NCBI GenBank assembly: GCA_017407995.1
Contig: JAFQVM010000031.1
Coordinates: forward strand, 20,093-84,092
From: Clostridia bacterium
GTDB lineage: Bacteria > Bacillota > Clostridia > Oscillospirales > Acutalibacteraceae
Length of the DNA stretch: 64,000 bases
Direction: 5' to 3'
The notes beneath the pieces were generated by a model, which made no database searches, was not told where the DNA came from, and saw only the letters and a program-made list of their open reading frames with translations. A program made the translations under genes and the position numbers. Positions 18,062 to 25,734 of this stretch are shown here, piece after piece (the stretch's first letter is position 1; each line of letters opens with the position of its first letter).

Positions 18062-19081
18062 TTATTCGCCTTTCATCTCAAGGAGCTTTGCTGTGCCATC
18101 ATATACTGCCTGACTTACCTTGATTGAATCTGTAATAGCGGACTTGATATCGTCCTCTGTTGCGCCAAGCTCCTCGCTGTACTTTCTGTCGATGAATAGA
18201 TTAAGAGCCATGATATCTGCAAGTCCGTCAACATCGATACCGCTCTCAATACCCTTTGCAGCATATTCCTTCTTAACGCCGCCAAGACCCATACGCATCA
18301 TCCAGGGAGCAACACTGATAATTTTTCTGTCTTCTCCCATGCCTCTTGCAGCATAAACGATTTTAAGGAACTCTTTCCATGTCATGTTATACATACTGAT
18401 AGGCCAGGCCTTTGCACCCTTAGACTGCTCTGCAGCGCCGACGATAACCTGACCGACCTGACGGACTGTAAGCATAGCTGTACCGCCGCCGGGATACATT
18501 GTGAAAGGAAGCTTATCCATTCTCTTAATCTGCTCAATAAGGATAACCCAAACGGGCTTTCTGCCGGGCTGAGTGCCGAAGATATAGGGCAGCTCAAGGA
18601 CAGCAACATCAAAATTCTCATCAGCAAAGGAGAAAGCGACTTCCTCCTGGTCGATACGGCTTCTTATGTAAGGATGCTTCTCTGTAAGCTTCATGTCCGG
18701 ACGCTCTTTTGCAAGGTATGCAAAGTATGAACCGAGGATAACGGCATTCTTCATACCGACTTCCTTACAAAGCGGAAGAATTCTCTTAAGAGGCGCAATA
18801 TTATACTTGTAGTATGCGTCATAGACAGGTGCAGGGAACTCAACTCTCTCGTCAATACCCGCTGCGAAAACAAAGCAGTCATAGCCCTGCATCATAGCTT
18901 TGATTTCATCGTCTGTCTTTTCATAGATGTTACAGAACTCCAACTCCATCTCCGCAGGAATGGGAGCACCTTCGGGAAGAGGCGGCAGAGCAACGCTCTT
19001 TACTTCGTGGCCTCTTTCAATAAAAATTCTCGCAGCTTCACAGCCGAGAAGACCTGTTCCGCCAATCATAAAAACTTTCAT
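18062..19081 (-). CDS. NAD(P)-dependent epimerase/dehydratase (extended SDR)
   Basis: A 339-residue protein with an N-terminal Rossmann fold: MKVFMIGGTGLLG with GGTGLLG at residues 7-13. Extended-SDR features follow, including an acidic end of beta-2 region, the AGID loop and an FGTQPGRKPVW stretch in the substrate half. I do not see a clean YxxxK catalytic pair, so it may be a divergent or non-classical member. GGAGG lies 7 nt before the ATG. It is read in the same direction as the GNAT-oxidoreductase fusion and GPH symporter and probably acts on the same sugar, though a terminator separates them. Confidence 0.85.
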   Translation of the reverse strand: MKVFMIGGTGLLGCEAARIFIERGHEVKSVALPPLPEGAPIPAEMELEFCNIYEKTDDEIKAMMQGYDCFVFAAGIDERVEFPAPVYDAYYKYNIAPLKRILPLCKEVGMKNAVILGSYFAYLAKERPDMKLTEKHPYIRSRIDQEEVAFSFADENFDVAVLELPYIFGTQPGRKPVWVILIEQIKRMDKLPFTMYPGGGTAMLTVRQVGQVIVGAAEQSKGAKAWPISMYNMTWKEFLKIVYAARGMGEDRKIISVAPWMMRMGLGGVKKEYAAKGIESGIDVDGLADIMALNLFIDRKYSEELGATEDDIKSAITDSIKVSQAVYDGTAKLLEMKGE

Positions 19082-19119
19082 ACCATAACCTCCAAAAAAG
19101 CTGTCATTAGTTACCTTTA

Positions 19120-19149
19120 ATTATACTTTATTAAAGCAACGGTAGTCAA
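19120..19149 (-). promoter_or_regulatory. Promoter of the SDR gene
   Basis: On the minus strand TTGACT (19149-19144), an 18-bp spacer and TATAAT (19125-19120), about 40 nt before the ATG. Confidence 0.7.
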
Positions 19150-19195
19150 GCGTTATTTGGCATATTTTACACATTAGGCACAGCTTTTATGACAG

Positions 19196-19229
19196 ACAAA
19201 AATAAGGCGGCAGAATATTCCGCCGCCTT
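19196..19229 (-). terminator. Intrinsic terminator of the 54-residue protein gene
   Basis: An 8-bp GC-rich stem (19204-19211 with 19222-19229), whose loop is itself a GAATATTC palindrome, is followed on the minus strand by ATTTTTG. Confidence 0.75.
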
Positions 19230-19236
19230 GTCAAAA

Positions 19237-19401
19237 TTATAGGTCATCCGCATCCTGAACAGGCTCGCTGCCGTCCATAGCTAATCCTGTATAGCTGCCA
19301 AGGACATCTATCGGTATTTCTCCGGGTCTGTTCACCGGGTCATCAAACTGCGGGATTCGTTCAAGCTGTTTCTTTTTATCTTTTTTCTTGTCTTCGTCCA
19401 T
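19237..19401 (-). CDS. Small acidic protein ending in PVQDADDL
   Basis: A 54-codon gene. AAGGAG lies 8 nt before the ATG at 19399-19401, and its own terminator follows the stop by a few bases. The N-terminus is lysine-rich (MDEDKKKDKKKQ), followed by a short IPQFDDPVNRPGEIP stretch, a GSYTG turn and the acidic tail PVQDADDL. There is no membrane segment or cysteine. The complete gene signals make it a real gene. I have the impression that similar short proteins with GSYTG and QDADDL elements occur in other Clostridia, but cannot verify this here. Function unknown. Confidence 0.75.
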   Translation of the reverse strand: MDEDKKKDKKKQLERIPQFDDPVNRPGEIPIDVLGSYTGLAMDGSEPVQDADDL

Positions 19402-19485
19402 ATTAAATCTCCTTTATTTTAGTCAGTAATATTGTCTGCAATATCGACAAAAAAATTCACAAAAACAAAGCACAATCGCAAAAAG

Positions 19486-19514
19486 TTGAAAAGCAGCAAT
19501 GTTTTTGATAAAAT
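19486..19514 (+). promoter_or_regulatory. Promoter of the mltG-like gene
   Basis: TTGAAA (19486-19491), a 17-bp spacer and TAAAAT (19509-19514), 26 nt before the ATG. Confidence 0.65.
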
Positions 19515-19540
19515 GATAAAAAAGCTCAAGGAGACAAAAG

Positions 19541-20353
19541 ATGAGATTTTTTAAAAAGATTTTTTCGGCCGTGCTCGCCATAACATTTATGTTTACTCTT
19601 TGCTCTTGCATAGCTCGCAGAGTCCCCGAAAACGAGCCGACCCTGCCGCCGACAGTGCGCATAACCTTTCCCGAAGGTTCTTCCGTCACACAGACAGCAG
19701 AGCTACTCAGTCAAAATGGAGTATGCACAGTTGACGAGTTTATCGCAGCCGTAAACAATACAAGCCTTAAAAACGACTTCGTTTCGTCAATTGAAAATCC
19801 TGACGAACGTCCGTTTCTTCTTGAGGGATACATCTTCCCCGACACATATGATTTTTATGTCGGAGAGGGCGCTGAGAAAGCACTGTCACGGTTTCTTGCA
19901 AATACCCAAGCCAAACTCACGGAAGATATGTATAAACGAGCAAAAGAGCTCGGTTTTACAATGGACGAAATTCTTACCATAGCCTCAATAATCCAAGAGG
20001 AATCGTTCGCCGTCGAAAGCATGAAAAACATTTCGTCGGTACTGCATAACCGTCTTAAATCTGACAGTTTCCCCAAACTTCAATGTGATGTTTCGATTTT
20101 TTATTTAAACCTATATGTAGACCCATATGTTTTCGAAGAAAGAAAAGGCTCCTTTGACACCTTTTATGATACTTACAACCGTAACGGACTTCCCGCAGGA
20201 CCCATAACCAACCCTGGAGTTGCTGCTATAAATGCCGCACTCTATCCCGCTGATACAGATTACTATTTCTTCCTTACAGACGAAAACCAAAACTATTACT
20301 ATGCCGAAACCTTTGCACAGCACTTAGAAAACCGTAAAATTGCCGGGGTGTAG
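19541..20353 (+). CDS. mltG: Short MltG-like endolytic murein transglycosylase, lipoprotein form
   Basis: MltG cleaves nascent glycan strands at the outer face of the membrane. The 270-residue protein has the family motifs LEGYIFPDTY (94-103), the catalytic-glutamate stretch ASIIQEE (148-154) and the C-terminal YNRNGLPAGPITNPG. It is shorter than the ~340-residue E. coli enzyme and lacks a full LysM-like N-terminal domain. Instead of a transmembrane anchor the N-terminus looks like a lipoprotein signal with C23 (LCSC) as the likely lipidated residue. AAGGAG precedes the ATG. The next gene follows after 16 nt. Confidence 0.88.
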   Translation: MRFFKKIFSAVLAITFMFTLCSCIARRVPENEPTLPPTVRITFPEGSSVTQTAELLSQNGVCTVDEFIAAVNNTSLKNDFVSSIENPDERPFLLEGYIFPDTYDFYVGEGAEKALSRFLANTQAKLTEDMYKRAKELGFTMDEILTIASIIQEESFAVESMKNISSVLHNRLKSDSFPKLQCDVSIFYLNLYVDPYVFEERKGSFDTFYDTYNRNGLPAGPITNPGVAAINAALYPADTDYYFFLTDENQNYYYAETFAQHLENRKIAGV

Positions 20354-20369
20354 CATTTGGAGGTGCGAT

Positions 20370-21413
20370 ATGGAAAAATATGTTGAAAACGAAACGATTA
20401 TATCAATATTACAGTTATATGGTTTTGACGAAAAAATATCAGAGCAAAAATCATACATTCACTATATAGGCAAAAATAAGCGCATTAAAATTATTTTTCG
20501 TGTCACTCTTAAGAGCGGACGAATGTTCGTTATCAAAATTCTGCGTGAAAGGAAAGACATCATTAAAGAACGTCAGAAAATCGAGAGTCAGAGTATTTTT
20601 TCCGAATTTATGCGCAGCAAGGGAATCAAAACACCTGCCAGACATTCGGCAAACGGAAAATATTGCAACGAATTCATCTATCATCGCACTCCTTGCCATG
20701 TAACCGTGGAGGATTGGTGCGGCGAGGAAATCGAAGAAATAACTACCGATATTGCATATCAAATCGGAGAGCTGATGGCACAAATGCATATACTCTCACT
20801 TGATAACAAGTGCGAAATCGGGTGCGGCACGCTGTTTTCTGCCGCTTATGAAAACGATGTGGATGCGTATTCTGATTTTTGTAAAATTTGCAAAAACCGA
20901 AAGCTTGACGGGGCAACAGTAAAGCAGATAAAAACACTTCGTGAGGAAAAGCTTGAGCGTATCCGCAAAGAATGGGATACTCTTCCAAAATCTGCCGTTC
21001 AGGGAGACATCTCTGTCAACAACCTCGTTCTTGACACAGACGGTCTTACCGTTTTCGATTACAACAATGCAGGCGATGAAGTCCTTGTCTCCGATTTAAT
21101 TCTTGAAGGTTTGCTGACCGCCTATGAAATGGACCTTCCAGACGGAGTGCCTGAATCTTATCGAGAGGAGATATTTCCCGCTTTTTTGAAAGGGTATCTT
21201 TCCGTAAGACCTTTAAGCGATTCTGAGCGGGATATTGCATGGGACATTTACACTCTGTATCACGGGCTGTGGTTTTCAAGGGTTCTGCACAGGGACGATT
21301 GTCTGGAAGCATTGGTAAAAAAACACAACTACGAGGCCGCCAACAAACTGCTTCATAAAATGCTTACAGATATGACAGAATCAAACAACGGTATGTTCGC
21401 ACAAAACGCTTAA
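20370..21413 (+). CDS. Aminoglycoside phosphotransferase/choline-kinase-fold protein
   Basis: A 347-residue protein of the APH superfamily, which uses ATP to phosphorylate small hydroxylated substrates. The Brenner-type catalytic loop is QGDISVNNLV, with the catalytic Asp and metal-binding Asn, followed by the magnesium-binding FDYNNAG. The N-terminal lobe has the beta-hairpin and lysine region (RMFVIKILRERKD). The usual HGD is QGD here. GGAGGTG at 20359-20365 fixes the start. It overlaps functionally with the mltG transcript, being only 16 nt downstream. The substrate is unknown; resistance is not implied by the fold alone. Confidence 0.82.
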   Translation: MEKYVENETIISILQLYGFDEKISEQKSYIHYIGKNKRIKIIFRVTLKSGRMFVIKILRERKDIIKERQKIESQSIFSEFMRSKGIKTPARHSANGKYCNEFIYHRTPCHVTVEDWCGEEIEEITTDIAYQIGELMAQMHILSLDNKCEIGCGTLFSAAYENDVDAYSDFCKICKNRKLDGATVKQIKTLREEKLERIRKEWDTLPKSAVQGDISVNNLVLDTDGLTVFDYNNAGDEVLVSDLILEGLLTAYEMDLPDGVPESYREEIFPAFLKGYLSVRPLSDSERDIAWDIYTLYHGLWFSRVLHRDDCLEALVKKHNYEAANKLLHKMLTDMTESNNGMFAQNA

Positions 21414-21414
21414 T

Positions 21415-21451
21415 AAAAAGACCGACATGAGAAAATCATGTCGGTCTTTTT
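21415..21451. terminator. Bidirectional intrinsic terminator
   Basis: A 16-bp stem (21415-21430 with 21436-21451) whose ends are A5 and T5 runs lies between convergent genes. Confidence 0.85.
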
Positions 21452-21461
21452 ATTTTGACTG

Positions 21462-22694
21462 TTAAGCTTGTTTTTGTCTTGTAGCAACTATCCGCATAGC
21501 GATAATCATTCCGCACAGCGGGAAGAGTGCCGCCAACAGCATACCGATTTTCAGCCCTAACTGTTCGGGTGCAAGTGCAAGGTTTTGAGCAAATGTTATC
21601 AGCTTTTCATTTTCAACAAAAATGTCGGTAACAACCCCCACAAGCTGAGGTGATACAGATGCACCGAGGTCTCCGCCTGACGCCATCATAGCGTAGATGA
21701 ACACTCCTCCTGTAGGAAAACGTTTCGCCGCCACCACAAGGTTTCCGGGCCACAGCATAGATGTACAAAGGCCTGTAAAAGCACAAGCAACAAGACCTAC
21801 AAGAGGGATATTTGTCAAAGCACATATAACATAACAAGCAACGGCACCTGCAAAGCCTGCCAACAATACCCGCTCGACATTTTTACCGATTTTAGCATAG
21901 AGAGTACGTCCTGTTGCCAGCATCAGCGCAAACAGTGCCACTCCGAACACGTCGCCCCAAACTTTTGGAATATTGAGTGCCTGTTCAAGATAGCCTGAGC
22001 TCCACTGTGCCATTGTACATTCTGCCGCACCGCCAAAGAAAATAGCTAAAACGCACAGCCACATCCCCTTATCTTTGCAAAGCGACAGCGCACCCGATGT
22101 CTTTTCCGGGGTTTCCATGGGCGGAATCTCCGCTTTTGCAAACAGCAAGGTAGATGTCAACGGAATAAGCGCAAAAAGCAGCGGCAACACAATCCAATTT
22201 TCCTTGCCGAATGCGAACAAATATAATGTACTGACTATAATCACGCCAACTACACCCCATGCATAGATGGAGTGAAGTTTGCTCATCTCACGGTCGGGGT
22301 CCTTAGCGGGGATGGCCGCAATAACAGGACTTATTAAGACCTCTGCGAGTCCTGACGACGCAGAAAAGATAACTGTTCCTAACACCAATCCCGCATACAC
22401 GGCATTTGGGAACAACGTCGGCGACAGAGCATAAACCACCAAGCCCGCCACCGCAATAGCAGGGGTGATTTTGACAGTCAGCGGAATATTGAATTTATGT
22501 GAGAAAAATGAAAACAGCAGGTCAATCCCCAGCTGGGTTATGAAGTTTATCAGCACCAACATACCGAGGAGCGAATACGACACTCCGTATAAAGCATGAA
22601 AGGTGATAAAAAGCAGCGGAGAAAGATTTCCAACAACCGACATGGTAATATTTGTGGTGTAGCAAGCCGCTTTGAGGCGTGTGTATTTATTCAT
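21462..22694 (-). CDS. MFS transporter
   Basis: A 410-residue transporter with twelve predicted helices and an arrangement like the sugar-type MFS permeases (FucP/YfkF-like). The central loop between the two six-helix bundles (residues ~195-215, PPMETPEKTSG) is short. The ATG at 22694 follows AAAAGG at 8 nt spacing; the GTG at 22703 overlaps that site. It is monocistronic, with a shared terminator at its 3' end and the terminator of the upstream ligase at its 5' side. Substrate unknown. Confidence 0.85.
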   Translation of the reverse strand: MNKYTRLKAACYTTNITMSVVGNLSPLLFITFHALYGVSYSLLGMLVLINFITQLGIDLLFSFFSHKFNIPLTVKITPAIAVAGLVVYALSPTLFPNAVYAGLVLGTVIFSASSGLAEVLISPVIAAIPAKDPDREMSKLHSIYAWGVVGVIIVSTLYLFAFGKENWIVLPLLFALIPLTSTLLFAKAEIPPMETPEKTSGALSLCKDKGMWLCVLAIFFGGAAECTMAQWSSGYLEQALNIPKVWGDVFGVALFALMLATGRTLYAKIGKNVERVLLAGFAGAVACYVICALTNIPLVGLVACAFTGLCTSMLWPGNLVVAAKRFPTGGVFIYAMMASGGDLGASVSPQLVGVVTDIFVENEKLITFAQNLALAPEQLGLKIGMLLAALFPLCGMIIAMRIVATRQKQA

Positions 22695-22752
22695 ATACTT
22701 CACCTTTTCTCGTAAATTGAAAGCATTATAGCACAGAAAAATAAGATTGTCG

Positions 22753-22786
22753 ATAAAAAAACAGAGCCGTCTGTACAGCTCTGTTT
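22753..22786 (-). terminator. Intrinsic terminator of the acyl-CoA ligase operon
   Basis: A 9-bp stem (22759-22767 with 22778-22786) is followed on the minus strand by a run of seven T residues. Confidence 0.85.
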
Positions 22787-22793
22787 CTATTAT

Positions 22794-24479
22794 TTACTGA
22801 TTGTTAAGCTTCTGCATATCAGCAGCCCTTATAGCTGTACGCATTATCTTACCGCTGCTCGTCTTTGGAAGCTCTTTAACAAACTCAACCACACGGGGAT
22901 ATTTATAAGGTGCGGTGGCATGCTTGACGTGGTTCTGAATTTCTTTAATCAGCTCATCACTCGGCTCATAGCCTCTTGCGAGCACTATTGTAGCCTTAAC
23001 AACCTGGCCTCTGTCAGGATGCGGAAGAGCCGTAACAGCGCACTCAAGTACGGACGGATGCTCCATCAAAGCACTCTCAACCTCAAATGGTCCTATACGG
23101 TATCCCGAACACTTTATAACGTCATCGTTTCTGCCGACAAACCAGAAATATCCGTCAGCATCACGCCATGCAGTGTCGCCTGTATTGTAATATCCGAACT
23201 TAAAGCTCTTTGCCATTGACCCGTCATCTTTCCAATACTCACGGAAAAGACCCGTCGGATGACCTTGGTCAACCCTTATGCATATTGAACCGACTATACC
23301 GTCTTCACATTTATTACCGTCCTCATCGAGCAAAGCTATATCATAACCAGGAGCGGGCTTGCCCATTGAACCAGGTTTTATATCGACCCAAGGGTAGTTC
23401 GCAAGCAGCACGGAGCTTTCAGTCTGACCAAAGCCCTCATATATTCTGAGCCCCGTCAATTTTTCAATCTGATTGAAAACTTCGGGATTGAGCGGCTCAC
23501 CTGCAAGGCAGGCATGCTCGATATAGCTGAAATCGTATCCCGACAAATCTTCTTTAATAAGGAATCTGTAAATTGTAGCAGGAGCACAGAATGTCGACGG
23601 ACGAATTCTGTTCATTGCCTCAAGCATATCGATGGGATGGAACTTCTCAGTGTCATAAGCGCCGATTGCCGCACCGCATATCCACTGACCGTATATCTTG
23701 CCCCATGCAAACTTAGCCCAACCTGAGTCGGTCTGAGTCATATGTATTTTATTCTCCTGAACGCACTGCCAATATTTTGCAGTAGTTATCTGACCGAGTG
23801 CAGAGGAGTAATCATGGCGTACCATTTTAGGCATTCCGCTTGTGCCTGATGAGAAATAAAGCAGAGCAGTATCTGTAACAACAGTGCGTTTTTCAGGGTC
23901 AGTCGGGCGCTCGAACTCTGTTGAATACTCGCCGATAACACTCCGGTAATCGATAGCGCCGTCAACTGCCACATCGCCGACAGTTACATAGTGCTCAAGA
24001 TTCGGACACTCAGGCAAAGACTCACGCACGTGCATTACAACATCCTCATCGCTGACAGTTATAAGCATTTTGACACCCGCTGCGTTTATACGGTAGACAT
24101 AGTCCTTCTTCATCAGCTGGAACGATGCGGGAATAACTACCGCACCGAGCTTATGAAGCGCTGTTATGAGAAACCAGACCTCAGGACGTTGCTTCAAAAC
24201 GAGCATGACTATATCGCCCTTTTTAACCCCTTTATCCATAAGGAAGTTTACGGCACGGTTACTGTTCTCTTTAATATCTTTAAAAGTAAAACGTGCCATG
24301 TCGCCTGCGTCGTTCGTCCATACGAGAGCAAGCTTCTCAGGCTCTATATCAGCCCAAGCATCAACAACGTCAAAGCCGAAGTTGAAGTCATCGGGTACGT
24401 TTATTTTAAAATTCTCTTTCATGTCCTCGTAGCTGTCAAATTCAAAGCGAGGACAAAATCGCTTTATTATCTCATTCAT
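22794..24479 (-). CDS. AMP-forming acyl-CoA synthetase
   Basis: Activates a carboxylic acid with ATP and CoA. The 561-residue protein has the adenylation motifs YFSSGTSGMPKMV (P-loop), AGEPLNPEV, YEGFGQTES, YNTGD and WFVGRNDDVIKCSGYRIGPFE, and the C-terminal catalytic lysine in KTSSGKIMR. The N-terminus (FNFGFDVVDAWADIEPEKLALVW) resembles medium-chain or benzoate-type ligases rather than acetyl-CoA synthetase. It lies 29 nt downstream of an XRE-cupin regulator gene, a pairing often seen in Clostridia, suggesting control by its substrate or product. The exact acid cannot be assigned. Confidence 0.92.
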   Translation of the reverse strand: MNEIIKRFCPRFEFDSYEDMKENFKINVPDDFNFGFDVVDAWADIEPEKLALVWTNDAGDMARFTFKDIKENSNRAVNFLMDKGVKKGDIVMLVLKQRPEVWFLITALHKLGAVVIPASFQLMKKDYVYRINAAGVKMLITVSDEDVVMHVRESLPECPNLEHYVTVGDVAVDGAIDYRSVIGEYSTEFERPTDPEKRTVVTDTALLYFSSGTSGMPKMVRHDYSSALGQITTAKYWQCVQENKIHMTQTDSGWAKFAWGKIYGQWICGAAIGAYDTEKFHPIDMLEAMNRIRPSTFCAPATIYRFLIKEDLSGYDFSYIEHACLAGEPLNPEVFNQIEKLTGLRIYEGFGQTESSVLLANYPWVDIKPGSMGKPAPGYDIALLDEDGNKCEDGIVGSICIRVDQGHPTGLFREYWKDDGSMAKSFKFGYYNTGDTAWRDADGYFWFVGRNDDVIKCSGYRIGPFEVESALMEHPSVLECAVTALPHPDRGQVVKATIVLARGYEPSDELIKEIQNHVKHATAPYKYPRVVEFVKELPKTSSGKIMRTAIRAADMQKLNNQ

Positions 24480-24508
24480 TTAAACTTAATCCTTTCGGTA
24501 TGCGGATA

Positions 24509-25057
24509 TTACTCGTTAATAACGGTCAAAAATCTGGTCTTACCCTCCACCGCAGCCTGACCGTGCGGCAAGTTGGGGTCGAAATAGATACAGTCACCCT
24601 CATTGAGGATAAACACGTTCTTACCCACAGTGACCTTCATTTTCCCTTCAAGAACAAGATTAAATTCCTGACCACCGTGCATTACAAGCGCAGGTTCATG
24701 CTCCTGTACCTCAAGTGTTACGAGCATGGGTTCCATCTGGCGGTTCATAAAGTTAAAAGCAAGGCTCTCGATATTATAGCCCGCATATCGGTCAATTTTA
24801 ACGCCGTCTCCCCGTCTGACTATCGAATAGCTGTTCATTCGGGGTGATTCGCCTGTCATAAGGACAGTGCAATCCGTACCAAGGACATCCGCAATCTCAT
24901 ATAACGTACTTACAGGAATATCCTTTTCTCCCGACTCGTACATCTCATATTCTTCTCTTGTGACTTTCAGCTTCTCCGACATCTCCGATACCGAGATATC
25001 CAAAATCTCTCTAAGCTCTTTTATGCGCTTGGGAATCTGTAAAAGCTCACTGTTCAT
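24509..25057 (-). CDS. XRE-family regulator with C-terminal cupin domain
   Basis: A 182-residue transcription regulator. Residues ~9-63 form a lambda-repressor-type helix-turn-helix (IKELREILDISVSEMSEKLKV...), and residues ~110-180 a cupin_2 sensor barrel (HGGQEFNLVLEGKMKV; GDCIYFDPNLPHGQ) with histidines able to bind metal or ligand. The ATG at 25057 follows AGAAGGG; earlier in-frame starts lack a site. It is the first gene of a two-gene unit with the acyl-CoA ligase and probably regulates that operon and itself; an inverted repeat lies by its promoter (25146-25160). Confidence 0.9.
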   Translation of the reverse strand: MNSELLQIPKRIKELREILDISVSEMSEKLKVTREEYEMYESGEKDIPVSTLYEIADVLGTDCTVLMTGESPRMNSYSIVRRGDGVKIDRYAGYNIESLAFNFMNRQMEPMLVTLEVQEHEPALVMHGGQEFNLVLEGKMKVTVGKNVFILNEGDCIYFDPNLPHGQAAVEGKTRFLTVINE

Positions 25058-25110
25058 TGCGTACCATCCCTTCTGAATATTTAGATATATCAATGTAGCT
25101 TATTTTTAAT

Positions 25111-25139
25111 ATTTTACTCCTACGAAGCTTTTTTTTCAA
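25111..25139 (-). promoter_or_regulatory. Promoter of the XRE-cupin/acyl-CoA ligase operon
   Basis: On the minus strand TTGAAA (25139-25134), a 17-bp spacer and TAAAAT (25116-25111). Confidence 0.65.
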
Positions 25140-25303
25140 GACTTACCGATAAAACATCGGCAAATAAAATTAATTTTCCTGAATTTATGCAAAAAAATAT
25201 CTGTCAGACTTTGCTTATGTGGTAATTGCAACCAAATATCCACCCTCATTTTTCAGCATTTTACCGTTTTTTACGCCAAACAAATAAACTTTTTTAAAAA
25301 GCC

Positions 25304-25332
25304 TTTATTCTTTAAGATTTCTATTGTATAAT
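25304..25332 (+). promoter_or_regulatory. Likely promoter of zapA
   Basis: TATAAT (25327-25332) with a poor -35 match TTTATT (25304-25309) at 17 bp, 56 nt before zapA. Confidence 0.5.
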
Positions 25333-25387
25333 AAAATAGTAAAAATGTGCGCTGTAACAATTAAGCGCAAAAGAGAGGGTCTTAAAG

Positions 25388-25726
25388 ATGGAGAAAAATA
25401 AAGTCAAATTAAGCATCTGCGGTTCAGATTATATCATCAGCACTGAGGAAGATGTCAAATACATGCTTGAGCTCGGCGACGAATTGGACACCAGACTGGG
25501 CAAAATAATCAGAGAAAATCCCCGTATTTCAATAACACAGGCAGCCGTTCTCGCTGCACTTGAATATGCTGATGCTGAGAAGAAAGCCGCTCAGACAGCT
25601 GAAAATCTTCGCTCACAGATTCAGGAATACCTTGAGGATTCCGCCAGAGCAAGAACAGATGCAGAAATATCAAAGCGTGAGGCAGAGAGACTTTCAAAGG
25701 AACTCGCCGCATACAGAAACAAGTGA
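25388..25726 (+). CDS. zapA: Cell division protein ZapA
   Basis: ZapA promotes bundling of FtsZ filaments at the division site. The 112-residue protein has the N-terminal ZapA globular domain (KVKLSICGSDYIISTEEDVKY style) and a C-terminal coiled coil rich in Ala, Glu, Arg and Lys (residues ~60-110). GAGAGGG precedes the ATG. The stop codon overlaps a GTG that could start the next gene, so translation of the two may be coupled. Some clostridial relatives are longer at the coiled coil, but the length is in the normal range. Confidence 0.88.
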   Translation: MEKNKVKLSICGSDYIISTEEDVKYMLELGDELDTRLGKIIRENPRISITQAAVLAALEYADAEKKAAQTAENLRSQIQEYLEDSARARTDAEISKREAERLSKELAAYRNK

Positions 25727-25734
25727 AACATAGC

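Larger units (their letters stand above)
25058..25387. other. Divergent intergenic region without a gene
   Basis: About 330 bp between the XRE-cupin operon (-) and zapA (+). It holds a promoter for each direction and one short inverted repeat, CCGAT-N5-ATCGG (25146-25160), just upstream of the minus-strand -35 box, which could be an operator. No open frame with a ribosome binding site was seen. Confidence 0.6.
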
